DNA of 64,000 nucleotides from Tatumella ptyseos (GCF_030552895.1 NZ_CP130649.1:1736001-1800000); one strand, 5' to 3'. Positions 29,819 to 41,394 are shown, numbered from the stretch's first letter. A program made the numbers and translations. The notes: generated by a model from the letters alone, not told the origin.

Positions 29819-31903
29819 TTATTCCCCCAGCGTTGCAGTTTGCCTAATAGGCCTATCACTGACTAATTCTACGGTCGACATGACCACCAATTGACGATAA
29901 TGACGACGCAGGTATCGTGCCAATAGCAGCCGTAACGCACTATCAACGAGTAATACGGGAGTAACGCCTAACGATTCTTGATAGGTGATCGCTTCACCCG
30001 CTTGGCTCACCAATTGCTCAGCAAGTCCCGGTTCAAGTCCTCCACCATTACGCATCACTTGTTGTAATAACTCTTCCAGTGCAGGGGAGAGACCGATGAC
30101 TTGAATGATCTCATCCTCTTGAAACCACTGTTGGGTAATGGCTCTGCCTAGTGCCACCCGTACGACAGTGGTAAGTTCCACACTGTTTTGCGTCGTACTG
30201 GCATGCTCGGTCAGTGTTTCCAAAATAGTCCGCATATCGCGGATCGAGACTTGTTCCTTGAGTAAATTCTGTAACACCTTATGCACTGTAGTGAGTGATA
30301 AAAGGTCAGGAATAATCCCATCGGTAAGGCTTGGCAGGGTTTTGGCGACATGTTCGATGAGTTGTTGTGCCTCCAAGCGTCCAAATAGTTCACTCGCATG
30401 GTGACTAAGCAGATGATTCAAATGCGTTGCAATCACCGTACTGGCTTCAACAACGGTGAAACCTACTGTTTGGGCTTGCTCTTTTAATGCGCTATCAATC
30501 CACACCGCGGGTAAACCAAAGGCCGGATCCCGTGTGACTTCGCCAGGTAAGTCACTCCGCGCACTCCCTGGGTTAATCGCTAACCATCGCCCAGGCCAGA
30601 CGTCCCCCATCCCGATGGTTACCCCTTTCAATAAGATCCGATAATGCGCCGGCGCTAGGGCTAAGTTATCGGAGATAAAAATACTTGGCGGTAAGAAGCC
30701 CATACTGGTTGCGAATTTTTTTCGAATTCCGCGGATCCTTCCAGGTAACTCCCCTTTTTGGGCTTCATCCACCAATGGGATCAGTCGGTAGCCAACCTCC
30801 ATTGAAAGTGCATCTTCGATCACGACATCCTGCCAACTCGCTTCTACTGGTTGGGCCTGGTGTGAATCGCTCGGAGCCAGTACAGGGCTTTCCATTCGTG
30901 ACTGATTTCCCTTCAGCCACCAAGCAAGGACTAACAATAACGTCGTGAAAAGGAGGAAAATACTATTCGGCATGCCAGGGACTAGTCCAAGCAGCCCTAT
31001 CACCGCGGCACTCAATACCATGACTTGCGGTCGGCTAAATAACTGACTGACCATCTGCTCGCTGACGTTACTGTCATTGCTGACCCGCGTCACGATCACC
31101 CCTGCGGCAGTGGAGATAACTAATGCTGGAATTTGTGCCACTAGCCCATCACCAATAGTCAATAACGTATAGGTCTCGGCCGCTTGACCAATGGATAAGC
31201 CATGCTGTACCACGCCAACTAATAAGCCCCCCAGGATATTGATCACCATAATGATAATTCCAGCGATAGCATCCCCTCGTACAAACTTACTCGCACCATC
31301 CATGGAACCATAAAAATCGGCTTCTTGAGTCACCTCCTGCCGCCGCTGTTTTGCCTGCTCCTCACCAATTACTCCTGCATTGAGGTCCGCATCAATGGCC
31401 ATCTGTTTACCAGGCATACCATCTAGAACAAAACGGGCACCGACTTCCGCAATACGTCCAGCCCCCTTAGTAATCACCATGAAGTTGATAACAATGAGGA
31501 TAATGAAAACCACAATCCCGATTGCAAAATTTCCGCCGACTAAAAAGTGGCCAAATGCTTCTATGACCTGACCGGCTGCCGCTCCTCCAGTATGGCCTTC
31601 AAGTAAAATGACCCGCGTTGAAGCAATATTCAGCGCTAATCTCAGTAACGTCGCAAAAAGAAGAATAGTGGGAAACGCCGCAAACTCTAGAGTTCTACGC
31701 GTAAACATGGCAACCAATAACACCATAATTGATAGGGCAATATTGAAGGTGAAGAAGAGATCCAACAATATGGTGGGTAGCGGCAGAACCATCATCCCTA
31801 AAATCAGTAAAATTAAGATAGGGCCAGCTAAAATTTGCCAATCCACCTCACGCCAATGGATAGGTAAACGTAACCGCGCATAAAGCTTATTCATCATCAT
31901 CAC
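29819..31903 (-). CDS. flhA: Flagellar export protein FlhA
   Basis: Core membrane protein of the flagellar type III secretion gate, coupling export to the proton motive force and docking chaperone-substrate complexes. The 694 residues (E. coli 692) have eight N-terminal membrane helices to about residue 310, with the FHIPEP signature region GRIAEVGARFVLDGMPGKQMAIDADLNAG split here as two blocks, and a long cytoplasmic domain ending in an acidic tail. It overlaps flhB by 17 bases. Confidence 0.97.
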   Translation of the reverse strand: MMMMNKLYARLRLPIHWREVDWQILAGPILILLILGMMVLPLPTILLDLFFTFNIALSIMVLLVAMFTRRTLEFAAFPTILLFATLLRLALNIASTRVILLEGHTGGAAAGQVIEAFGHFLVGGNFAIGIVVFIILIVINFMVITKGAGRIAEVGARFVLDGMPGKQMAIDADLNAGVIGEEQAKQRRQEVTQEADFYGSMDGASKFVRGDAIAGIIIMVINILGGLLVGVVQHGLSIGQAAETYTLLTIGDGLVAQIPALVISTAAGVIVTRVSNDSNVSEQMVSQLFSRPQVMVLSAAVIGLLGLVPGMPNSIFLLFTTLLLVLAWWLKGNQSRMESPVLAPSDSHQAQPVEASWQDVVIEDALSMEVGYRLIPLVDEAQKGELPGRIRGIRKKFATSMGFLPPSIFISDNLALAPAHYRILLKGVTIGMGDVWPGRWLAINPGSARSDLPGEVTRDPAFGLPAVWIDSALKEQAQTVGFTVVEASTVIATHLNHLLSHHASELFGRLEAQQLIEHVAKTLPSLTDGIIPDLLSLTTVHKVLQNLLKEQVSIRDMRTILETLTEHASTTQNSVELTTVVRVALGRAITQQWFQEDEIIQVIGLSPALEELLQQVMRNGGGLEPGLAEQLVSQAGEAITYQESLGVTPVLLVDSALRLLLARYLRRHYRQLVVMSTVELVSDRPIRQTATLGE

Positions 31904-33038
31904 TCTCTAAGTCAAAAGTCATCTCAGCAGGTACCACTAATTGCTGGGGTCTCTCTGGTTTTTGTCCGCCCATCTTTCGCCAACGTCGTACCTGCCATAC
32001 CCAAGCCAACACTTCGGCAACCGCGGTATATAAAGCCCCTGGAATTGGGTCACCTACCTCGGTGTGTCGCCATAACGCGCGGGCCAAAGGAGGCGCTTCC
32101 AAGGTGGGAATATGGTGTGAGTTCCCCAATGCCCGTATTTTTTCGGCAACCTGCCCGCGCCCTTTTGCCACGACTTGTGGGGCAAGCATCTTGCCTTCTT
32201 GATAAAGCAGTGCGATAGCAAAGTGGGTGGGGTTTGTGAGGATGACATCGGCTCGCGGCACATTGGCCATCATCCGTTGCCGCGCCGCTGCACGCATTTG
32301 TTGTCGAATACGTCCCTTAAGGTGGGGGTCACCTTCCTGCTGTTTATGTTCATCACGAATCTCTTGGCGCGACATCCTTAACTTTTTGTGATAGCTGTAG
32401 AGTTGCCAAAATAGATCGAACGCAACCATCGGCATCATCCCCATCACCACCCATAGCCAAAGTTTAACGAGACCATAAGCGCCTTCTTTAAGGGCTATCT
32501 GCGAAGGTTGGTGGATAAGACCGAGGATTTCACGCTGCTTGAGCCACAACACCGTGAGTAAAATTGATATTACGATGCACGCTTTTAGCAAGGACTTCAG
32601 TAACTCAGCCCCGGTCTGAGCGCTGTAAAATTTTTTCATGCCCGATAACGGATTGAGCCGAGAAAATTTTACCTGTAAGGCCTTAGGGCTGAGGTTAACC
32701 CCGCCAATGATAACGTTAGCGATAATTGCCACTACCCATAGGCTTAGACCGAAAGGGAGGAATAGCCACAGGCTGAGCGGGATCATATCAACACTATAAG
32801 CCCCCCATTGATGGGCGTTGACCTGACTTAAATCAAACTGCCAACTATAACGAACGATGTGCAACATGCCCTGCCAGCTCATTGGTAAGGTGAGGCTAAG
32901 CGCTAAGAGTCCTGTTAATAGCAGTAACATGGAGGTCAATTCGCGCGAACGAGGGATATCCCCCTCTTCCCGCGCCTTCTCAATACGACGGCTACTGGGT
33001 GCTTCGGTCTTATCGTCTTTATTTTCTTCAGACACCAC
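31887..33038 (-). CDS. flhB: Flagellar export switch protein FlhB
   Basis: Membrane protein that switches flagellar export from rod/hook to filament substrates after self-cleavage. The 383 residues (E. coli 382) start with a charged segment TEAPSSRRIEKAREEGDIPRS, contain four membrane helices and the autocleavage motif NPTH (ILTNPTHFAIAL) near residue 270, followed by a basic and then acidic C terminus. It leads the flhBAE unit downstream of cheZ. Confidence 0.97.
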   Translation of the reverse strand: MVSEENKDDKTEAPSSRRIEKAREEGDIPRSRELTSMLLLLTGLLALSLTLPMSWQGMLHIVRYSWQFDLSQVNAHQWGAYSVDMIPLSLWLFLPFGLSLWVVAIIANVIIGGVNLSPKALQVKFSRLNPLSGMKKFYSAQTGAELLKSLLKACIVISILLTVLWLKQREILGLIHQPSQIALKEGAYGLVKLWLWVVMGMMPMVAFDLFWQLYSYHKKLRMSRQEIRDEHKQQEGDPHLKGRIRQQMRAAARQRMMANVPRADVILTNPTHFAIALLYQEGKMLAPQVVAKGRGQVAEKIRALGNSHHIPTLEAPPLARALWRHTEVGDPIPGALYTAVAEVLAWVWQVRRWRKMGGQKPERPQQLVVPAEMTFDLESDDDE

Positions 33039-33110
33039 AACTTCCTCGTTGGATAATTACCCGTAGAGTGCCAGAGCCGAAAGCAGGCTATTGAAGAAGT
33101 AAAGGAGAGA

Positions 33111-33144
33111 AGAGGTGCTTATTATACTAATAATAAGTACCTCT
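33111..33144 (-). terminator. Long hairpin between cheZ and flhB
   Basis: AGAGGTGCTTATTAT and ATAATAAGTACCTCT (33111-33125 and 33130-33144) pair over 15 bases with one G-T wobble and an ACTA loop. On the minus strand a moderately T-rich stretch follows. It separates the motA-cheZ genes from flhBAE and probably ends or stabilises the chemotaxis transcript. Confidence 0.6.
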
Positions 33145-33178
33145 CTAAGGCTAGTCGTTAGGCATTATCGACCTTTAA

Positions 33179-33820
33179 TCAAAATCCAAGGCTATCCAAC
33201 AAATCATCAACTTGTGACTGGTTGGCAATCACCCCACTGGCAGTAGTATCGATTTGTGGGCCATTTAATAAACTATTTTTTTGCGTAGGGCTGACGCGTG
33301 CGTTATCAGGAATATTATCGAGCAACACCATTAATAGCTGAGTTTCGATTTGCTCAACAACATGCATCATTTTCTTAATCACTTGTCCGGTGAGATCTTG
33401 AAAATCTTGTGCCATCATAATTTCTAATAATAACTGGTTTGTTCTACCGGTTGCGGCAGGAATGCTGGCGAGAAACTCCCGTGTTGACGTCACCAACGAC
33501 TTAGCCTCCTCAAAACTTTTCGGCTCTTCGAACCACTCATCCCACCGTTTTTGCAAGCTTTCAGCATGGTAGGTGAGTTGATCTTGTTCGGGTTGAGCTT
33601 GCTCAACACAGGTTAATACTCGGTTCGCAGCCTGTGTCGTCATCTCAACGACATAAGTGAGACGACCCCGTGCATCAGGGATAGCGTCTGCAGCATCCGC
33701 TATCGCTTGCTCTAGCCCTAATTCTTGTAGGCTATCTCGTAACATCCGTGTGAGAGACCCTAAGCGAACGATAATGTCTGACATATGATCATTATCATTA
33801 GGGGGTAAGGAATGGCTCAT
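33179..33820 (-). CDS. cheZ: CheY-P phosphatase CheZ
   Basis: Dephosphorylates CheY-P so the flagellar switch responds quickly. The 213 residues (E. coli 214) form the long helical hairpin with the catalytic glutamine in [14 protein letters not shown], and the C-terminal CheY-binding peptide ends [10 protein letters not shown]. It follows cheY after nine bases. Confidence 0.96.
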   Translation of the reverse strand: MSHSLPPNDNDHMSDIIVRLGSLTRMLRDSLQELGLEQAIADAADAIPDARGRLTYVVEMTTQAANRVLTCVEQAQPEQDQLTYHAESLQKRWDEWFEEPKSFEEAKSLVTSTREFLASIPAATGRTNQLLLEIMMAQDFQDLTGQVIKKMMHVVEQIETQLLMVLLDNIPDNARVSPTQKNSLLNGPQIDTTASGVIANQSQVDDLLDSLGF

Positions 33821-33829
33821 AATAACTCC

Positions 33830-34219
33830 TTACATTCCATATTTTTCGAAGATTTTATTGAGTTTTTCTTCCAAAATCGCCGCAGTAAAAGGCTTGACGA
33901 CATAACCGCTTGCCCCCGCTTGTGCTGCGGCAATAATATTTTCTTTTTTGGCTTCTGCCGTGACCATTAATACCGGTAAGTTGGCAAAACGCTCTTGCCC
34001 ACGTAAGGTTTTTAACAGATCTAAACCGTCCATATTCGGCATATTCCAATCCGAAATAACAAAATCAAATTTTCCTGCTTGAAGCTTAGTTAAAGCATCC
34101 TGTCCATCTTCCGCTTCATCAACATTGGTAAAACCAAGCTCTTTCAATAAATTGCGCACAATTCGACGCATCGTTGTGAAGTCATCTACCACTAAAAAAT
34201 TAAGAGACTTATCTGCCAT
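33830..34219 (-). CDS. cheY: Chemotaxis response regulator CheY
   Basis: Single-domain receiver that, once phosphorylated by CheA, binds FliM and promotes clockwise rotation. All 129 residues align with E. coli CheY without gaps: acidic pair Asp12/Asp13, phospho-site Asp57 in [11 protein letters not shown], the threonine in VMVTAEA and the lysine in YVVKPF. It is between cheB and cheZ. Confidence 0.98.
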   Translation of the reverse strand: MADKSLNFLVVDDFTTMRRIVRNLLKELGFTNVDEAEDGQDALTKLQAGKFDFVISDWNMPNMDGLDLLKTLRGQERFANLPVLMVTAEAKKENIIAAAQAGASGYVVKPFTAAILEEKLNKIFEKYGM

Positions 34220-34266
34220 GATTTTTTCCTTATCTCCGTTAATGTATCCCTGTAACCTAGCGATCC

Positions 34267-35316
34267 TTAAATTCGTATCGCTTGTCCCGAGGCCAGTCGA
34301 CTCACCATGTGCTGACTGATGTCGTCAAGGTGCGTGACCTCAGAAGCCGCATTCAACAATACCGCCTCGCGGGGCATACCATAGACGACACAGCTCGCTT
34401 CATTTTGTGCGATAGTCCAGCTACCCGCTTTTTTCATTTCTAATAATCCAGCCGCACCATCGTTCCCCATACCAGTAAGAAGTACCCCGACCGCATTACG
34501 CCCGGCACAGGCTGCCACCGAGTTAAACAACACATCGACTGCCGGACGATGGCGGTTAACCGGTGGGCTATCGAGTAGACGAATGAGATAGTTCGCCCCA
34601 GAACGCGTTAACTCCATATGCTGATCACCGGGTGCGATATAAGCATGGCCAGGTAGAACACGTTCACCCTGCTCTGCCTCTTTTACTGTGATCTGACAGA
34701 GTCGGTTAAGCCTTTCAGCAAAAGAATGGGTAAAACCGGCGGGCATATGTTGGGTAATCAATACCGCTGGGCAGGCAGCAGGAAGCGGCTCAAGCACTTG
34801 CCGAATCGCCTCGGTTCCCCCAGTCGAGGCCCCTATCGCAATCACCTTTTCACTCCCAATAAGTGTTTTCAACGATACTGGCTTTGCCGTGGCGCGATGC
34901 GCAGGATTTGGGAGACGAGCTTGGGCGGCGGAGCGGATTTTCTCACAGATTTTTTCGCCATATTGCATAATGCCATCACGAATACCGATTTGAGGTTTAG
35001 TGACAAAATCGACGGCGCCCAGCTCAAGCGCACGTAAGGTCACTTCAGATCCCCGATCCGTTAATGATGAAATCATCACAACTGGCATCGGCCTTAAGCG
35101 CATTAATTTCTCCAAGAAGTCGAGCCCATCCATTTTGGGCATTTCAACATCTAACGTCAGTACCATCGGACTATGTTGCTTAATTAACTCGCGGGCGACT
35201 AAGGGATCAGGCGCCGTGGCGACCATAAACATGTCATGTTGACTGTTAACAATTTCCGTCATCAGTTGTCGGATTAATGCCGAGTCGTCAACACATAACA
35301 CACTTATTTTGCTCAT
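34267..35316 (-). CDS. cheB: Receptor methylesterase CheB
   Basis: Removes methyl groups from, and deamidates, the chemoreceptor. The 349 residues equal E. coli CheB. An N-terminal receiver has its phospho-site at Asp56 ([11 protein letters not shown]). The C-terminal esterase has the serine in [11 protein letters not shown], histidine in ITQHMPAGF and aspartate in GMGNDGAAG. It overlaps cheR by four bases. Confidence 0.97.
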   Translation of the reverse strand: MSKISVLCVDDSALIRQLMTEIVNSQHDMFMVATAPDPLVARELIKQHSPMVLTLDVEMPKMDGLDFLEKLMRLRPMPVVMISSLTDRGSEVTLRALELGAVDFVTKPQIGIRDGIMQYGEKICEKIRSAAQARLPNPAHRATAKPVSLKTLIGSEKVIAIGASTGGTEAIRQVLEPLPAACPAVLITQHMPAGFTHSFAERLNRLCQITVKEAEQGERVLPGHAYIAPGDQHMELTRSGANYLIRLLDSPPVNRHRPAVDVLFNSVAACAGRNAVGVLLTGMGNDGAAGLLEMKKAGSWTIAQNEASCVVYGMPREAVLLNAASEVTHLDDISQHMVSRLASGQAIRI

Positions 35317-36179
35317 TTTTTTCTCCCCGCAAGTCGGTAAACGGTTTGGCCCTGCAGTTGAAAGTCAGTACTAATTTGGCTGAGATTTTCTGAATGGCCT
35401 GCGAATAATAAACCGTCAGGCTGCAGACTATTCGCCATCCGGCTGAGAATGCTTTGTTGAGTTTTTTTATCGAAATAGATCATTACGTTACGACAGAAAA
35501 TCGCATCCACTTTTTCTTTTAATTTCCACTCCGCTGAAAGCAAATTAAGCGGATAAAAATTTACCGTCGCGGCCAACTCAGGCCTGACCCTGACTAATCC
35601 TTGGTGTTCACCCGTGCCTTTTAAGAAGTACTGCTGTAACTGCTCAGGCGTTAACATCGATAGATTCTCTTGTCGATAGATTCCTTGCCTCCCCTTTTCC
35701 AAAACTTGCGTATCGATATCGCTGGCATAGATTTGAAATCGGCCAGGGCCTAGCCCTAGTGTTTCAGCCAAGGTAATCGCGAGTGACCAAGGTTCTTCAC
35801 CGGTGGATGCCGCACAACACCATAGTGTGAAACAGCCTTTATGTTGCCGAGCATACTGAGCGAGAATCGGAAAATGGTGTGCTTCACGAAAAAAAGCCGT
35901 GAGATTAGTGGTCAAGGCATTAGTAAATTCTTGCCATTCATGACTCTGCGGATTTTTTTCCAAATACTGAATATATTGGCTAAAATTCGTCAGATTCAGT
36001 GCCCTAACTCGCCTGAGTAAGCGGTTATAAACCATCTCCTGCTTATGAGCTGCCAGCACAATACCGGCACGTTGATAAATCAATGCGGATATTTTTTGAA
36101 AATCTTGTGCCGATAACTCATAACGTCCACTTTTTGTTACCACCGCAGAGGACGGCGTATTGGGGGGTTGTTTATGCAT
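35313..36179 (-). CDS. cheR: Receptor methyltransferase CheR
   Basis: Methylates chemoreceptor glutamates using SAM. The 288 residues (E. coli 286) hold an N-terminal helical domain, the SAM loop [13 protein letters not shown] near residue 125 and the block [14 protein letters not shown]. Its partner receptor gene just upstream ends in a CheR-docking pentapeptide. It overlaps cheB by four bases. Confidence 0.97.
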   Translation of the reverse strand: MHKQPPNTPSSAVVTKSGRYELSAQDFQKISALIYQRAGIVLAAHKQEMVYNRLLRRVRALNLTNFSQYIQYLEKNPQSHEWQEFTNALTTNLTAFFREAHHFPILAQYARQHKGCFTLWCCAASTGEEPWSLAITLAETLGLGPGRFQIYASDIDTQVLEKGRQGIYRQENLSMLTPEQLQQYFLKGTGEHQGLVRVRPELAATVNFYPLNLLSAEWKLKEKVDAIFCRNVMIYFDKKTQQSILSRMANSLQPDGLLFAGHSENLSQISTDFQLQGQTVYRLAGRKK

Positions 36180-36244
36180 AATCCCTTCGCTTATTAACTC
36201 AGCGAGGAGCCCCTGACAGAGGTTCTCCCCGTTGACTATCCGTA

Positions 36245-37912
36245 TTAAAACGTTTCCCAGTCGTTATTAGTTGGCATTGGCCCACTACTGCTCGCATTTG
36301 TGGTAGCAGAGACATATTTTGGTTTTGAAAGCGTTACCGGCAAAGAGGCCGAAGCATGACCCACACGGAACACTGCTACCGCTTGTTTAAGTAATCCCGC
36401 TTGCTCCTCCAAGGTCGCGGCTGCTGTAGCGGATTCTTCTACTAAGGTGGCATTTTGTTGAGTAACTTGATCCATTTCAGTCACCGCGGTGCTCACCAGA
36501 TCGATACCACGACTTTGCTCTTCGGAGGCTGAGGCAATCTCTCCCATAATGTCGGTAACACGCGTCACGGCATTGACGATTTCACCCATGGTGATGCCCG
36601 CATTCTCAACCAATTGTGAACCTGAATCGATTCGATTGACCGAGTCCTCGATTAAGATTTTAATCTCTTTGGCTGCTTGGGCACTGCGCTGAGCAAGATT
36701 ACGAACCTCTCCTGCAACCACCGCAAAACCGCGTCCCTGCTCGCCAGCACGCGCAGCTTCTACAGCAGCATTTAGCGCGAGAATATTGGTCTGGAAGGCA
36801 ATCCCATCAATGACGCTGGTGATATCTGAAATTTTCTTTGAACTATCGGCAATATCTTTCATGGTGGTCACCACGTTATCGACGACGTTACCGCCATGAC
36901 GTGCTGTTTCTGACGCATTTAACGCTAATTGCGAGGCTTGACGAGCGTTCTCAGCATTCTGTTTCACCGTCGCGGTTAATTGCTCCATACTGGAAGCGGT
37001 CTCTTCTAAAGACGCGGCTTGCTGCTCTGTCCTTGCAGAAAGGTCATTACTTCCATTGGCAATTTCGCTGGCGCCACTGAAAATTGACTCAGAACTATCC
37101 CTTACTAATCCGACAGTATGTTTCAGCTCATCCTGCATATGTTTTACCGTGGTCAGTAATTCTCCCATTTCGTTTTTACTCACCACTTCTATAGATTGGG
37201 TCAAATCCCCTCGCGCAACATTTTGTATATGATGAATACAAGCATGTAACGGCTTGAGTAATACACGATGAATACCAATCCAAGCGAGGAAAATGACAAA
37301 TAAAGTTATTACAATAAATACCGCAGTTAAAATTAATGCTTGGTCATATTGTTCCCGGCTATGGTCAATACCAATTTCTACCTCTTTCTCATTTTTGCTA
37401 TACCAATCATTCATTTTGCTATCGAAAGTTTTTTGCTTATCCATAACAGGAGTTGTCATAAACTCTTTAACTTTCCCCTCACGAAGCAAGGCTAATAACG
37501 TATTCAGTCCGTTACGATAATCGATAAAGGCGCGTCCCATCGCATCAAGCTTTGCCTCCTCTCTTTCTTTATCGCTGAAGGTATTCCAGAATATCTTGTA
37601 CTCATCGTCTGCTTGCTGAATATTCTCTTCCGCACTACTTAAAAATTTCTTTATTTTCTCATCAAACCCTTCTTCTTTAGCGCTTTGTAATGAATAAATC
37701 ATCCCAAAGTTAATATTCGAGCGGGCCTCTAATAAATAAGAGGTGGCATCGGAGATACTTTGCTGTTGAACTCTCAACTTTTGATTTTGCGAAAATATCG
37801 TTTGATTACCTTTCGACATTTGTAGAAAAAGCGCACTACTTACAATCTGTAGCACTCCCATAATACTCAGAATTAATAATAGACTCGTAACAACTTTAAG
37901 CTTACGTAACAT
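36245..37912 (-). CDS. Methyl-accepting chemotaxis protein (Tar/Tsr architecture)
   Basis: The only chemoreceptor in the cluster; E. coli has tar and tap here. The 555 residues show a first membrane helix at about 7-29, a periplasmic four-helix domain, a second helix near 192-214, a HAMP domain and a signalling domain with the hairpin tip [13 protein letters not shown] region, [13 protein letters not shown] and the invariant [20 protein letters not shown] block. The C terminus ends DWETF, a docking tail close to the NWETF that binds CheR and CheB. In the sensor the stretch [11 protein letters not shown] aligns with the ligand-binding helix of Tar/Tsr; the first arginine is kept while the positions of the other two hold Phe and Tyr. 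The ligand is therefore unlikely to be aspartate or serine bound in the usual way. A sigma-28-like promoter lies upstream. Confidence 0.93.
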   Translation of the reverse strand: MLRKLKVVTSLLLILSIMGVLQIVSSALFLQMSKGNQTIFSQNQKLRVQQQSISDATSYLLEARSNINFGMIYSLQSAKEEGFDEKIKKFLSSAEENIQQADDEYKIFWNTFSDKEREEAKLDAMGRAFIDYRNGLNTLLALLREGKVKEFMTTPVMDKQKTFDSKMNDWYSKNEKEVEIGIDHSREQYDQALILTAVFIVITLFVIFLAWIGIHRVLLKPLHACIHHIQNVARGDLTQSIEVVSKNEMGELLTTVKHMQDELKHTVGLVRDSSESIFSGASEIANGSNDLSARTEQQAASLEETASSMEQLTATVKQNAENARQASQLALNASETARHGGNVVDNVVTTMKDIADSSKKISDITSVIDGIAFQTNILALNAAVEAARAGEQGRGFAVVAGEVRNLAQRSAQAAKEIKILIEDSVNRIDSGSQLVENAGITMGEIVNAVTRVTDIMGEIASASEEQSRGIDLVSTAVTEMDQVTQQNATLVEESATAAATLEEQAGLLKQAVAVFRVGHASASLPVTLSKPKYVSATTNASSSGPMPTNNDWETF

Positions 37913-37944
37913 AGGGTCCCCTATTGTCCTTGTAGAGAATTACC

Positions 37945-37971
37945 TTATCGGTAATGGCATCCTTTTCTTGA
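37945..37971 (-). promoter_or_regulatory. Sigma-28 (FliA)-like promoter of the chemoreceptor gene
   Basis: On the minus strand TCAAGAAA (37971-37964), 11 bases, then ACCGATAA (37952-37945). The FliA consensus is TAAAGTTT-N11-GCCGATAA; the -10 half has one mismatch and the spacing is exact. It ends about 33 bases before the start codon. Confidence 0.65.
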
Positions 37972-37990
37972 TAATGGTGACGAAAACGCT

Positions 37991-38470
37991 TTATCCGGCA
38001 TGCAGTCGATCGACTAAAGCCATCTCTTCACTATTAAGTAATTTCATAATATCAACGAGAATCAACATTCTTTCGCCACGTGCGCCCAGCCCAGTCAGGT
38101 ACTCCGTCGACAAGGTCACGCTAAATTCCGGGGCGGCACGAATATCTTCCGGTGTCAGCGCAAGCACATCGGAGACGCCATCAACCACTATCCCGACAAT
38201 GCGCTCCGCTAAATTCAGCACAATCACAACTGTATTATCGTTGTAAGCAATATTTTCTTGAGCAAACTTAATTCTTAAGTCAATAATCGGTACAATAACG
38301 CCACGTAAATTTGTTACACCTTTAATAAAGGTAGGGGTATTTGCTATTCGTGTGACTTGATCGTACCCTCTTATTTCCTGAACTTTTAAGATATCAATTC
38401 CATATTCTTCCTTCCCTAAGGTAAAAATAAGATACTCTTGGCTCTGACCCTCTTCATTTTTACTTTCCAT
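37991..38470 (-). CDS. cheW: Chemotaxis coupling protein CheW
   Basis: Links the chemoreceptor to CheA. The 159 residues (E. coli 167) form the SH3-like pair of domains with [44 protein letters not shown] and the C-terminal [13 protein letters not shown]. It follows cheA after two bases. Confidence 0.97.
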   Translation of the reverse strand: MESKNEEGQSQEYLIFTLGKEEYGIDILKVQEIRGYDQVTRIANTPTFIKGVTNLRGVIVPIIDLRIKFAQENIAYNDNTVVIVLNLAERIVGIVVDGVSDVLALTPEDIRAAPEFSVTLSTEYLTGLGARGERMLILVDIMKLLNSEEMALVDRLHAG

Positions 38471-38472
38471 AG

Positions 38473-40446
38473 CTATCCCTGAATATTAACTTCACTCTGT
38501 AATGAAACTTTTTCACGATTAATGGCTTGTAAGACCGGGATGTCGACAATAAAAGCGACACTTCCATCACCCATAATGGTCGCTGCAGAAATACCTTGTA
38601 CCCGTCGATAGTTACTTTCTAAGTTTTTCACCACAACTTGATGCTGTCCCATTAAATAATCGACCAATAGTGCAAAGCGTTTACCCGCGTTTTGTAAAAT
38701 AATCACAATACCCTTTGTAGGATCTTCTCTGGCCCCCTCAATATCGAAGATTCTAGCGAGTGATATCAACGGAAGGTATTCCCCCCTCACCTCCAATACA
38801 CATTCCCCCCCGGCTAAATACTTTAATTCGCTCTGCCGAGGTTGTAATGATTCCATCACAGCATTCACTGGGACAATAAATACCTCATTACCGCTTTTGA
38901 CTGACATACCATCTAATATGGCTAATGTTAGCGGTAATAAAATACGAATCGTCGTCCCTTTTCCTGGTTGGGTTGCAATGTCGACATGACCCCCCATGTC
39001 TTGAATATTCCGTTTAACGACATCCATTCCCACACCGCGACCCGAGACATCCGTGACTTGCTCTGCGGTTGAAAAACCTGGGGCGAAAATTAGCTGCGCA
39101 ATATCCTCTGGGCTCATCGATTCATGCACGGCAATACCTGAACTTAAGGCTTTTTGATAAATTCTCTCAAGGTTTAACCCTGCACCGTCATCAGTCACCT
39201 CGATACAGATACTGCCACCGCGATGTTCTGCGGATAGTACGAGATTTCCCTCCGCTGATTTACCCGCTGCAAGACGCTTTTCTGTCGATTCCACACCGTG
39301 ATCGAGACTGTTGCGAACCAGATGGGTTAAGGGGTCGATGATTCGCTCAATCAAACTTTTATCTAATTCTGTTGATCCGCCCTGTAACGTTAGCTCCACT
39401 TTTTTGCCAAGTTTTGCGGCAAGATCTCGGACCAGCCTTGGGAAGCGACTGAAGACATATTCCATCGGCATCATCCGTATCGACATCACCGACTCTTGTA
39501 AATCCCGAGCATTACGCTCAAGTTGATTAACGGTATTAAATAATGCGCCGTGGAGTGTGGGCTCTAATTCAGAAACGTGCTGCAAAAGCATAGACTGCGT
39601 AATGACCAACTCTCCGACTAAGTTAATAAGTTGATCCACTTTTTCTACAGCGACCCGAATACTGCCACTATCTGGTGTCTTAGTCGTGGCCGTGGCGGGT
39701 TTAGTCACCGGAGCAGGCGTTGGCGTTGGCGGTGGGATAGCCTCCCTTTCAACACTGGGTTCCTCCTTGGGTACCGATGCTGCGCTGTCTAGTGTGGGAA
39801 AACTAATTTGATCCTCATCTATGATAAAGCAGAGCACGGCAATAAGCGCCTCTCGACTCACCCCCTTTACCTCGAGATCCAAACTCTGCGCATCCCGATC
39901 GAGTAGCGTGACGGTGCCAAGATGATTAATTTCTTGCAGTAGCAATTCAATCTCTGACGGTTTCAAACGGGTAAGTCTTATTCGTACCCTTTGCTCGGCC
40001 GATAGAGAACGATCGGGGTTCACCTCATCATTAACGAGCGGTTTTTCTTCGACCTCTGGTGATTGATTCAGCGCGATCTTACGCAACATGTCGCAAATAT
40101 GCTGAAAAGTATCCTCATCGGGTGGTGTTGAGCTTTTATAAGCATTGAGTTGCTCTTGCATAATATCTTTGGTTTCCAGAAAGAGATCGATGAGCTGACT
40201 GGTTAACGACAATTCTCCCCGTCTCGCGTTATCAAGAATATTTTCCAAAATATGAGTGGTTTCTTGCAGAATACTAAAGCCAAAGGTCCCTGCTCCTCCT
40301 TTAATGGAATGAGCTGCCCGAAAGATGGCATTAAGTTGCTCTGAATCGGGATTGGCTGGGTCGAGCGCCAGCAGATGCTGTTCCATATCCGCCAATAATT
40401 CATCTGCTTCATCAAAAAATGTCTGAGAAAAATCAGAGATATCCAT
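38473..40446 (-). CDS. cheA: Chemotaxis histidine kinase CheA
   Basis: Cytoplasmic kinase that phosphorylates CheY and CheB under receptor control. The 657 residues (E. coli 654) show the P1 phosphotransfer domain with His46 in [14 protein letters not shown], the P2 CheY/CheB-binding region, a proline-rich linker ([10 protein letters not shown] near 235-250), the P3 dimer helix, the P4 kinase with [16 protein letters not shown] and GRGVGMDVV boxes, and the P5 CheW-like domain. It follows motB after three bases. Confidence 0.97.
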   Translation of the reverse strand: MDISDFSQTFFDEADELLADMEQHLLALDPANPDSEQLNAIFRAAHSIKGGAGTFGFSILQETTHILENILDNARRGELSLTSQLIDLFLETKDIMQEQLNAYKSSTPPDEDTFQHICDMLRKIALNQSPEVEEKPLVNDEVNPDRSLSAEQRVRIRLTRLKPSEIELLLQEINHLGTVTLLDRDAQSLDLEVKGVSREALIAVLCFIIDEDQISFPTLDSAASVPKEEPSVEREAIPPPTPTPAPVTKPATATTKTPDSGSIRVAVEKVDQLINLVGELVITQSMLLQHVSELEPTLHGALFNTVNQLERNARDLQESVMSIRMMPMEYVFSRFPRLVRDLAAKLGKKVELTLQGGSTELDKSLIERIIDPLTHLVRNSLDHGVESTEKRLAAGKSAEGNLVLSAEHRGGSICIEVTDDGAGLNLERIYQKALSSGIAVHESMSPEDIAQLIFAPGFSTAEQVTDVSGRGVGMDVVKRNIQDMGGHVDIATQPGKGTTIRILLPLTLAILDGMSVKSGNEVFIVPVNAVMESLQPRQSELKYLAGGECVLEVRGEYLPLISLARIFDIEGAREDPTKGIVIILQNAGKRFALLVDYLMGQHQVVVKNLESNYRRVQGISAATIMGDGSVAFIVDIPVLQAINREKVSLQSEVNIQG

Positions 40447-40449
40447 TCT

Positions 40450-41394
40450 TTACTCTTTCCTTTCCGTCGGCTGTTCGTTTTTTTGAGCCTGCCCGTTGAG
40501 CGATGGCGCTATCACAGGTTGCAGTTCGCCTGCGGCAGTGATGATCAGCGCTTGTCCTTCATGGTTTTCTTTCTCCACTTCGTCTTCAGCATCATGCGTT
40601 AAGATCAACAAACTGATACGGCGATTCTCTGGTGCATCGGAAGCCACCCCTTTCATATTCATGGTGTCTGACATCCCGATAATTCTCAGCACCTTCCCTT
40701 CAACTAATCCGGCTTTGACCAGTTCACGCCGAGATGAATTCGCCCGTTGGGTCGATAATTCCCAGTTACTAAAACCATGATCTCCCGTTGCATAAGGCGA
40801 ATTATCAGTATGACCGGCAATACTCATTTTATTCGGCACATCATTAAGGATAGGGGCTAGTGCATGTAGAATTTCTGCCATATAAGGTTCAATATTCGCA
40901 CTTCCCTTGAGAAACATTGGCCTCTGCTGACTATCCACAATTTGTATGCGTAATCCGCGATTGATCATGGTGAGGAAGAGGTGTGGACGTAAGGATTTCA
41001 ATCTTGGATCAGTCAACAAGAGTTGCTCTATTTTATGTTTAATTCCCTGTAAGGCTTTGCGGTCACGGTCCTTATCTTTACGACCGATCGAAGGATTGGG
41101 GTAACTTTCAGTAGACTCCTTTTTTTGTCCAGCTTCGCCACCTGGAATAACCGTTGTCGCATCACTTTGGTGTTTTCCGGGCGCAAGCGCTACCCGTAAG
41201 GGCATGCGAAAATAGTCGGCGAGTGATTCTAATTTTTGTGGGTCGGCAATGGAGATCAACCACATCACCATAAAGAAAGCCATCATGGCAGTCATAAAGT
41301 CTGCGTACGCAATCTTCCATGCACCATGACTATCATGCCGTGCGTGCTTCTTCTTCTTTTTAATAACAATAATGGGAGGCCTAGAGTCCTTCAT
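40450..41394 (-). CDS. motB: Flagellar stator protein MotB
   Basis: Stator subunit that anchors to murein and forms the proton channel with MotA. The 314 residues (E. coli 308) have one membrane helix with the essential Asp32 in YADFMTAMMAFFMVMW, a plug region and an OmpA-like domain with SIAGHTDNSPYA, NWELSTQRANSSRRELV and NRRISLLIL. It overlaps motA by four bases. Confidence 0.97.
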   Translation of the reverse strand: MKDSRPPIIVIKKKKKHARHDSHGAWKIAYADFMTAMMAFFMVMWLISIADPQKLESLADYFRMPLRVALAPGKHQSDATTVIPGGEAGQKKESTESYPNPSIGRKDKDRDRKALQGIKHKIEQLLLTDPRLKSLRPHLFLTMINRGLRIQIVDSQQRPMFLKGSANIEPYMAEILHALAPILNDVPNKMSIAGHTDNSPYATGDHGFSNWELSTQRANSSRRELVKAGLVEGKVLRIIGMSDTMNMKGVASDAPENRRISLLILTHDAEDEVEKENHEGQALIITAAGELQPVIAPSLNGQAQKNEQPTERKE

